A stretch of 11,743 nt of DNA from UMGS1002 sp050946195 (GTDB lineage: Bacteria > Bacillota > Clostridia > Oscillospirales > CAG-272), in contig JBMNUI010000053.1 of the NCBI GenBank assembly GCA_050946195.1, positions 1 through 11,743 on the forward strand, given 5' to 3'. Position 1 is the first letter of the stretch, and each line of letters begins with the position of its first letter. Below are positions 6,469 through 11,743 of this stretch, piece by piece. The notes under the pieces are model-generated. The model had not been told where the DNA came from. It saw only the letters and a program-made list of their open reading frames with translations, and made no database searches. The position numbers and the translations under genes were made by a program.

Positions 6469-7173
6469 ATGCGACTTGATAAGTTTCTGAGCACATGCGG
6501 GGTTTCCACACGTCGGGAGGCCGAGCGGGCCGCGCGGGCGGGGAGGATTTTAGTCAATGGCCTGCCCGAGCGGGATTCGGCGCGGCAGATTGACCCCGTG
6601 GCAGATGTGGTGGTCTTTGACGGTGAGGAGATAGAGTACCGCGAGAATTATTATATAATGCTCAACAAACCCGAAGGCTATGTCAGTGCTACTGCCGACC
6701 GGCGCGAGCCGACCGTGCTCGAGCTGCTTCCAGAGCGGCTGCAGAGTCTGGCCCTCTTCCCCTGCGGGCGGCTTGACAAGGATACGACCGGGCTTCTGTT
6801 GCTGACAGACAACGGTAGGCTTGCCCACCGGCTGCTCTCTCCCCGGCGGCAGGTGGAGAAGAAATACCGCTTTGTCTGCCGGACCCCGGTGTCCGACGAG
6901 GACAAGGCAGCGCTTGAGGCCGGGGTTGTGCTCGACGACGGCTGCAGGACCCTGCCGGCAAATCTGCAGCTGGATGCCGGGCGGACAAGCGGAATTATCG
7001 CAATCCACGAGGGGAAGTACCACCAGATAAAGCGTATGTTTGGCTCAATCGGTAACCGGATACTCTGCCTTGAGCGGATTTCCTTCGGACCGCTGAACCT
7101 CGACCCGGCCCTCCCGCGCGGTGGGTGGCGGTACCTTTCCCCGGACGAGGTGGCACAGCTTGAGAGCCTGTAA
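6469..7173 (+). CDS. rsuA: 16S rRNA pseudouridine synthase, RsuA type
   Basis: RsuA converts uridine 516 (E. coli numbering) of 16S rRNA to pseudouridine during small-subunit assembly. The 234-residue product has an N-terminal S4 RNA-binding domain (MRLDKFLSTCGVSTRREAER, residues 1-60) and a pseudouridine synthase domain (about 62-230). The catalytic Asp is Asp103 in CGRLDKDTTGLLLLTD, matching E. coli Asp102. Further signatures are YIMLNKPEGYVSAT (62-75) and EGKYHQIKRMF, which fit RsuA better than RluB/RluE/RluF. Length is close to the E. coli protein (231). Two ATGs, 6463 and 6469, are in frame; AAGAGGA (6457-6463) overlaps the first and stands 5 bases before the second, so 6469 is chosen, which also matches family N-termini. 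The gene has its own promoter, divergent to lacZ. The exact uridine modified is inferred from the family. Confidence 0.93.
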   Translation: MRLDKFLSTCGVSTRREAERAARAGRILVNGLPERDSARQIDPVADVVVFDGEEIEYRENYYIMLNKPEGYVSATADRREPTVLELLPERLQSLALFPCGRLDKDTTGLLLLTDNGRLAHRLLSPRRQVEKKYRFVCRTPVSDEDKAALEAGVVLDDGCRTLPANLQLDAGRTSGIIAIHEGKYHQIKRMFGSIGNRILCLERISFGPLNLDPALPRGGWRYLSPDEVAQLESL

Positions 7174-7366
7174 CACTGCGGGGCGAGTTTTTGGGAGAAA
7201 CTTCCTTTTGATTATGAGGTCCTTGTTATTGCCGGACACCTTATTATGTTGTAGGGGCAATCTGTGATCGCCCGCGTGCTTTTGGTAAAGTGCGATGGTA
7301 CAATTTTTATTGCTAAATATTACGGTACGCCGAGTCGGCGGATTCTCACAAATTCCACGCCTTTAC
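7174..7366. other. rsuA-uvrB spacer, upstream part: no gene seen
   Basis: No credible coding frame, RNA gene or canonical terminator is visible. The stretch holds the GGGGC hairpin (7255-7273) listed separately, and a perfect 6-base inverted repeat CGCCGA/TCGGCG (7328-7333 and 7335-7340) around a single G. A partial arm pair AGTTT/AAACT (7186-7190 and 7198-7202) follows rsuA but lacks a GC stem and T-run, so read-through from rsuA towards uvrB is possible. Confidence 0.55.
7255..7273. repeat. Short GGGGC(A)ATC...GATCGCCC hairpin, probable interspersed repeat remnant
   Basis: GGGCAATC (7255-7262) pairs with GATCGCCC (7266-7273) around loop TGT, with one A-C mismatch. It is preceded by TTGTAGG and followed by GCG. 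The form GTAGGGGC-x-ATC...GAT-x-GCCCGC recalls a small hairpin repeat found between genes in many Clostridia; no second copy lies in this window. Confidence 0.5.
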
Positions 7367-7395
7367 TTGAATTAATGTCTGTATTCTGATATAAT
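7367..7395 (+). promoter_or_regulatory. Promoter of uvrB
   Basis: TTGAAT (7367-7372) is separated by 17 bases from a perfect TATAAT (7390-7395). The -10 is also extended by TG at 7387-7388 (TGaTATAAT). Transcription would start near 7402 and give a leader of about 50 bases that includes the palindrome CCGCCGGCGG (7415-7424). No Gram-positive LexA box (GAAC...GTTC type) is visible around it. Confidence 0.83.
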
Positions 7396-7452
7396 AAATG
7401 AAGCAATTAGCTAACCGCCGGCGGCAAGCAGGGCAAAAAAAGCGAGGTCAGA

Positions 7453-9456
7453 ATGCAATACAACAAATTCAACTTAAAGAGCGAATTCAGCCCCACCGGC
7501 GACCAGCCCCAGGCTATCGAGGCGCTTGTCCGCGGCATTGAGTCAGGTTACCGCATGCAGACCCTGCTCGGCGTCACCGGCTCGGGCAAGACCTTTACAA
7601 TGGCCAACGTCATCGCGCGCCTCAACCGCTCGACGCTTGTCCTTGAGCCGAACAAGACGCTCGCGGGACAGGTTTGCTCTGAGTTCAGGGAGTTTTTCCC
7701 CGACAATGCGGTAGAATTTTTTGTTTCGTATTATGACTACTACCAGCCCGAGGCGTACATCCCGGGCAAGGATATGTATATAGAAAAGGATGCGCTGATA
7801 AACGACGAGATCGACCGCCTGCGCCACAGCGCCACCTCCGCGCTCTTTGAGCGCCGGGACGTGATTATCGTCGCCAGCGTCTCCTGTATCTACTCACTTG
7901 GCGACCCTGCGGAATACCGCAAGCTTGTCCTGGCGGTCCGCCCGGGGATGCTGATGAGCCGCGACGAGCTGATAAAAAGGCTGGTCGCAATCAGCTACGA
8001 CCGAAATGACATCAACTTTGTCCGCGACAAATTCCGGGTTCGGGGAGACACTGTTGAAATATTCCCGGCGGGGAGCGGCGAGCGCGCGATTCGCGTCGAG
8101 TTTTTCGGGGACGAGATTGACCGGGTATCCGAAATAAACACCGTGACCGGCGAGCTTTTGCGCCTCTTGAATTACGCGGCGATATACCCGGCAACCCATT
8201 ATGCGGTATCCGATGATAAAAGGGAAGCGGCGCTCAGAGATATCGAGGAGGAGATGCGCGAGCGGGTGGAGTTTTTCCGCTCGCAGAACAAGCTGCTTGA
8301 AGCACAGCGGATTGAGGAGCGGGTCAAATACGATCTTGAAATGCTGCGCGAGATAGGCTACTGCCCGGGGGTTGAAAACTACTCAAGGATACTCTCCCGC
8401 CGCCCGCCCGGCTCGACGCCCTATACCCTCATGGACTATTTCCCCGATGATTTTTTGCTTTTTGTCGACGAATCACATGTGACGCTCCCGCAGGTGCGGG
8501 GCATGAGCGGCGGGGATACGGCGCGCAAGAAGAACCTTGTCGATTACGGTTTCCGCCTGCCCTCGGCCTACGACAACCGGCCGCTTTTCTTTGAGGAATT
8601 CGAGCAGAAGATAAATCAGGCGATATTTGTCAGCGCGACGCCGGGAGATTATGAACTAGAGCATTCTGACGCCATTGTCGAGCAGATAATCCGGCCTACA
8701 GGGCTTGTCGACCCCGAGGTTGAGGTCCGCCCGGTAGCCGGGCAGGTCGACGACCTGATGGGCGAGATACGCGAGAGGGCAAAGCTCGGCGAGCGGGTGC
8801 TTGTCACCACCCTGACCAAGAAGATGGCCGAGGACCTGACCGACTATCTCGAGAGCAACGGTATCAGGGTCAGATACATTCACCACAATGTCGAGACAAT
8901 CGAGCGTATGGAGATTTTGCGCGACCTGCGGCTCGGCGTATTTGACGTGCTTGTCGGCATAAACCTGCTTCGCGAGGGGCTTGATCTGCCCGAGGTGTCG
9001 CTGGTCGCCATACTTGACGCCGACAAGGAGGGCTTTTTGCGCGCCGAGCGATCGCTTATCCAGACAATCGGCCGCGCCGCGCGCAATGCGCGCGGCAAGG
9101 TAATCATGTATGCCGACACCATCACCGATTCTATGCGGGCGGCGATAGACGAGACCAACCGTCGCAGAAAAATCCAGACAGAGTATAACCAGAAGCACGG
9201 AATCACCCCGCGCACCGTAAAGAAGAGCGTGCGTGACATAATAGAGATAACCGCCTCCGAAGACGACTCGAGCAGGGACTGGAGTCGGGGCAGGAAAGCC
9301 GGCCGGAAGGATAAGGCTGCGAAGCTGACTGCCGCGGAGCGCGAGTCGCTTATCGAGCAGCTCACAAAGGAAATGAAGGAGGCCGCGCGCCGGCTTGAGT
9401 TCGAGCAGGCGGCCTACCTCAGAGACCGGATTAAGGAGCTGCGTGAACAAAACTGA
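7453..9456 (+). CDS. uvrB: Excinuclease ABC subunit B (UvrB)
   Basis: UvrB is the damage-verifying ATPase/helicase of nucleotide excision repair. It is loaded by UvrA and then recruits UvrC for incision. The 667 residues are of normal length. Visible in order are Walker A GVTGSGKT (40-47, Lys46), the strand-separating beta-hairpin (about 93-115, YYDYYQPEAYIPGKDMY), the UvrA-interacting domain 2 (about 155-245), the DESH Walker B box (339-342), FVSATPG (392-398), the helicase C motifs GINLLREGLDLPEV (502-515) and QTIGRAARN (537-545), and the C-terminal UVR domain (about 630-665) that contacts UvrC. The linker at about 604-624 is rich in Arg, Lys and Ser. The start is supported by GAGGT at 7444-7448 and by the conserved N-terminus. 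It has its own strong promoter; uvrA and uvrC are not in the window. tex follows 49 bases later. Confidence 0.98.
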   Translation: MQYNKFNLKSEFSPTGDQPQAIEALVRGIESGYRMQTLLGVTGSGKTFTMANVIARLNRSTLVLEPNKTLAGQVCSEFREFFPDNAVEFFVSYYDYYQPEAYIPGKDMYIEKDALINDEIDRLRHSATSALFERRDVIIVASVSCIYSLGDPAEYRKLVLAVRPGMLMSRDELIKRLVAISYDRNDINFVRDKFRVRGDTVEIFPAGSGERAIRVEFFGDEIDRVSEINTVTGELLRLLNYAAIYPATHYAVSDDKREAALRDIEEEMRERVEFFRSQNKLLEAQRIEERVKYDLEMLREIGYCPGVENYSRILSRRPPGSTPYTLMDYFPDDFLLFVDESHVTLPQVRGMSGGDTARKKNLVDYGFRLPSAYDNRPLFFEEFEQKINQAIFVSATPGDYELEHSDAIVEQIIRPTGLVDPEVEVRPVAGQVDDLMGEIRERAKLGERVLVTTLTKKMAEDLTDYLESNGIRVRYIHHNVETIERMEILRDLRLGVFDVLVGINLLREGLDLPEVSLVAILDADKEGFLRAERSLIQTIGRAARNARGKVIMYADTITDSMRAAIDETNRRRKIQTEYNQKHGITPRTVKKSVRDIIEITASEDDSSRDWSRGRKAGRKDKAAKLTAAERESLIEQLTKEMKEAARRLEFEQAAYLRDRIKELREQN

Positions 9457-9457
9457 G

Positions 9458-9469
9458 GCGGGTGCCCGC
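9458..9469. repeat. Short GC stem between uvrB and tex
   Basis: GCGGG/CCCGC (9458-9462 and 9465-9469) are complementary around TG, two bases after the uvrB stop codon. There is no T-run, so it is not a standard terminator. It does not argue against cotranscription of uvrB and tex. Confidence 0.35.
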
Positions 9470-9505
9470 TGAACATGACATATAAAGCAACGAGAGGACA
9501 TGAAA

Positions 9506-11668
9506 ATGAACATTTACGAGATACTGGCAAAGGAATTCGGCCTCGGAGTGCAGCAGGTCGAGCGTACTGTCGAGCTGATAGACGCGGGGAACACAATCCC
9601 CTTTATTGCGCGCTACCGCAAGGAAGTCACCGGCTCGCTTGACGACACCGTGCTGCGCGAGCTTTTCGACCGCCTGACATACCTGCGAAACATCGAAAAG
9701 CGCAAAGCCGAGGTCAAGGAACTCATAGCCGCGCAGGGTAAGCTGACCCCCGAGATAGAGAAGGCAATCGACGCCGCGGTGACAATCACCGAGGTCGATG
9801 ACATATACCGCCCCTTCAGACCGAAGCGCAAGACCCGTGCTTCTGTGGCGCGCGAGCGCGGGCTCGAGCCGCTGACACTCCTGCTGCTCGCACAAGAGCC
9901 GTCCTACACTCCCTCACTTGAAGAGCAGGCTGCCGAATTTGTGAATGAGGAAAAGGGAGTTACAAGTGCCGAGGAAGCCATAGCCGGAGCCTGCGACATT
10001 ATCGCCGAGGACATTTCCGACAACGCCGACTACAGGAAAGCAATACGCGCCATGACCTGGGAGCGTGGGGTTCTGAATTCATCCGGCGAGGGCGACTCGG
10101 TTTATACACAGTACTACGAGTATTCCGAGCCGGTCAAAAAAATCCCCGGCCACCGCATACTTGCAATCAACCGCGGCGAGAAGGAGGGCTTTCTCAAGGT
10201 GACACTGACCGCCCCGCGCGATGAGATTCTGCAGTACCTTTGCAAAAAGCTGCTGTCCGAGGGCGACAGCCCGGCAAAAAAATATGTGGCGGCGGCAATA
10301 GAAGATTCCTACGACAGGCTCATAGCCCCGAGCGTCGAGCGCGAAATCCGCAACGATATGTTCGACAATGCCAGCGAGGGGGCGATAAAGGTATTTGCCG
10401 AAAACCTGCGGCACCTGCTAATGCAGCCGCCGCTGAGGGACAGGGTTGTAATGGGACTTGACCCGGGCTACCGCACCGGCTGCAAGCTGGCCGTGGTGGA
10501 TCGGACCGGAAAGGTTATCTACACCGCGGTGATTTACCCGCACAAGCCGCAGGAGAGAATCAGGGAGAGCGGCGAGATTGTCACAAGGCTGATAAGAAAG
10601 CACAATGTGAACGTTATTGCGATAGGCAACGGCACCGCCTCGAAAGAGAGCGAGATATTTATCGCCAACCTGCTCAAAACCATCCCCGAGGACGTAAAAT
10701 ACATCGTGGTAAGCGAGGCGGGGGCGTCGGTTTACTCGGCTTCAAAGCTCGGCGCCGAGGAGTTCCCCGACTTTGACGTCACTCAGCGTTCGGCGGTGTC
10801 AATTGCCCGGCGGCTACAAGACCCGCTTGCCGAGCTGGTTAAAATTGACCCGAAATCGATCGGGGTGGGGCAGTACCAGCACGACATGAAGCCGGCAAGG
10901 CTTGGGGCGGCGCTATCCGGCGTGGTCGAGGACTGCGTCAACGCGGTGGGGGTTGATCTGAACACTGCGTCCTATTCGCTGCTCTCATATATATCGGGAA
11001 TAAACGCGACGGCTGCTAAGAACATTGTTAAATACCGCGAGGAGCACGGCGCCTTCCGCTCGCGTGCCGAGATTCTCAAGGTACCTAAAATCGGTGAGAA
11101 GGCATTTGAGCAGTGCACCGGGTTCTTAAGAGTTCCCGGGGCTGACGAAATTCTCGACAATACCGGGGTCCACCCCGAGTCCTACGATGCCGCGCGCCGG
11201 CTGCTGAAAATGTTCGGCTACACCGACGAGGATGTCCGCTCGGGCAGCCTGGAGCTTCTCTCTGTGAAGGTGAAGCTGAAGGGAGAAGAAAAAGTGGCCG
11301 CCGCTCTCGGCATCGGTGTGCCTACCCTCAGGGATATCATCGACGAGCTCGAGAAGCCCGGGCGGGATGTGCGCGACAGCCTGCCGCCCCCTGTGCTGCG
11401 CGAGGATATTCTTGACATAAGCGACCTTAAGGAAGGCATGATTTTGACCGGAACCGTACGCAACGTTATAGATTTCGGGGCATTTGTGGACATCGGCGTG
11501 CATCAGGACGGGCTGGTGCATATCTCGCAGCTCTCCGACAGGTATGTAAAGCACCCGTCGGAGGTGGTATCGGTGGGCGATATTGTGACCGTGAAGGTTA
11601 TCGGAGTCGATGTCGGGAAGAAGAGAATATCGCTTTCAATGAAAGGCCTCACCCAGCAGAAGTCTTAA
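9506..11668 (+). CDS. tex: Tex-family RNA-binding transcription accessory protein
   Basis: Tex proteins are cytoplasmic nucleic-acid-binding factors related to eukaryotic Spt6 and linked to transcription; their precise bacterial role is not settled. The 720-residue product shows the complete layout: N-terminal helical/HTH region (1-185, with PFIARYRKEVTGSLDD near 32-47), a YqgF/RNase H-like domain (about 314-440, VVMGLDPGYRTGCKLAVVD), conserved blocks IGNGTASKE, SEAGASVYSAS and SIGVGQYQHD, helix-hairpin-helix repeats (about 478-548, VGVDLNTAS and KVPKIGEKAFEQC), and an S1 RNA-binding domain (about 642-712, GTVRNVIDFGAFVDIGVHQDG). ATG 9506 is chosen over ATG 9500 because GAGAGGA (9492-9498) is 7 bases from the former and only 1 from the latter. 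It lies 49 bases after uvrB with no visible terminator, so it is probably in the same transcript. Confidence 0.96.
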   Translation: MNIYEILAKEFGLGVQQVERTVELIDAGNTIPFIARYRKEVTGSLDDTVLRELFDRLTYLRNIEKRKAEVKELIAAQGKLTPEIEKAIDAAVTITEVDDIYRPFRPKRKTRASVARERGLEPLTLLLLAQEPSYTPSLEEQAAEFVNEEKGVTSAEEAIAGACDIIAEDISDNADYRKAIRAMTWERGVLNSSGEGDSVYTQYYEYSEPVKKIPGHRILAINRGEKEGFLKVTLTAPRDEILQYLCKKLLSEGDSPAKKYVAAAIEDSYDRLIAPSVEREIRNDMFDNASEGAIKVFAENLRHLLMQPPLRDRVVMGLDPGYRTGCKLAVVDRTGKVIYTAVIYPHKPQERIRESGEIVTRLIRKHNVNVIAIGNGTASKESEIFIANLLKTIPEDVKYIVVSEAGASVYSASKLGAEEFPDFDVTQRSAVSIARRLQDPLAELVKIDPKSIGVGQYQHDMKPARLGAALSGVVEDCVNAVGVDLNTASYSLLSYISGINATAAKNIVKYREEHGAFRSRAEILKVPKIGEKAFEQCTGFLRVPGADEILDNTGVHPESYDAARRLLKMFGYTDEDVRSGSLELLSVKVKLKGEEKVAAALGIGVPTLRDIIDELEKPGRDVRDSLPPPVLREDILDISDLKEGMILTGTVRNVIDFGAFVDIGVHQDGLVHISQLSDRYVKHPSEVVSVGDIVTVKVIGVDVGKKRISLSMKGLTQQKS

Positions 11669-11678
11669 TATATTAAGA
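11663..11678. repeat. Perfect AT-rich palindrome over the tex stop codon
   Basis: TCTTAATA (11663-11670) is followed directly by its complement TATTAAGA (11671-11678), and the TAA stop is inside the left arm. As RNA it would be a weak hairpin followed by TTATT. It could help end the tex transcript, but lacks the GC stem and T-run of a normal terminator. Confidence 0.4.
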
Positions 11679-11726
11679 TTATTGCGTGATGCATGCTTGA
11701 TATTTGGCTCTGTATAAGTAAAAATA

Positions 11727-11743
11727 TTGTACATTATATACAA
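11727..11743. promoter_or_regulatory. Quasi-palindromic operator candidate at the window edge
   Basis: TTGTACATTATATACAA is symmetric at 14 of 16 flanking positions around its central base (TTGTA...TACAA arms). It lies in AT-rich DNA after tex, where a downstream gene's promoter would be expected. The gene it may control is outside the window, and no regulator can be named. Confidence 0.35.

Noticed and set aside
6550..7023. 157-residue minus-strand frame inside rsuA
   Set aside because: It is antisense to the conserved pseudouridine synthase domain and has no promoter, ribosome binding site or known motif.
8656..9513. 285-residue open frame antisense to uvrB
   Set aside because: It is fully overlapped by the uvrB coding sequence, has no recognisable domain or ribosome binding site, and is explained by GC-rich codon bias keeping the opposite frame open.
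1..11743. CRISPR arrays, tRNA or rRNA genes, transposases, phage or toxin-antitoxin genes
   Set aside because: I looked for regularly spaced repeats, cloverleaf-like segments and mobile-element proteins and saw none.

Overview
The window looks like a chromosomal segment of a Gram-positive anaerobe, most likely a moderately GC-rich member of the Clostridia (Oscillospiraceae/Ruminococcaceae-like). This is an inference from four things. Strong AGGAGG-type ribosome binding sites and TTGACA/TATAAT promoters with 17-base spacers are present. The genes include a PucR/CdaR-type regulator tail, a CtpB-like S41 protease, a Gram-positive-type LacZ, RsuA, UvrB and Tex. A small membrane-anchored protein of a kind I associate with these bacteria sits in the greA region. 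The intergenic repeats resemble those scattered through such genomes. I could not run a database search, so the taxonomic call is tentative.

Layout, left to right: (1) the 3' end of a PucR/CdaR-family regulator (1-221); (2) a spacer with a large composite inverted repeat (231-296); (3) a membrane-anchored PDZ/S41 serine protease (399-1712); (4) greA (1800-2300); (5) a single-pass membrane protein of unknown function (2336-3049), closed by a strong intrinsic terminator (about 3057-3102); (6) a convergent intergenic region with a two-hairpin repeat-like element (3104-3159); (7) lacZ on the minus strand (6318-3232, TTG start); (8) a compact divergent promoter region (about 6346-6440); (9) rsuA (6469-7173); (10) a 279-base spacer with another repeat-like hairpin and a near-consensus uvrB promoter; (11) uvrB (7453-9456); (12) tex (9506-11668), probably read through from uvrB; (13) a 75-base tail with a perfect AT-rich palindrome and a quasi-palindromic operator candidate at the edge.

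Most genes are housekeeping functions tied to RNA polymerase, DNA and the ribosome: GreA rescues backtracked polymerase, UvrB is the damage-verification helicase of nucleotide excision repair, Tex is an RNA-binding transcription accessory factor, and RsuA modifies 16S rRNA. The S41 protease works at the membrane. LacZ is the metabolic exception: a lone intracellular beta-galactosidase with its own promoter and no permease or sugar regulator beside it.

I did not find a convincing undescribed multi-gene system here. The points most worth following up are non-coding (the hairpin elements at 231-296, 1688-1729, 3104-3159, 7255-7273 and 11727-11743, and the shared lacZ/rsuA promoter region) and the uncharacterised membrane protein at 2336-3049.
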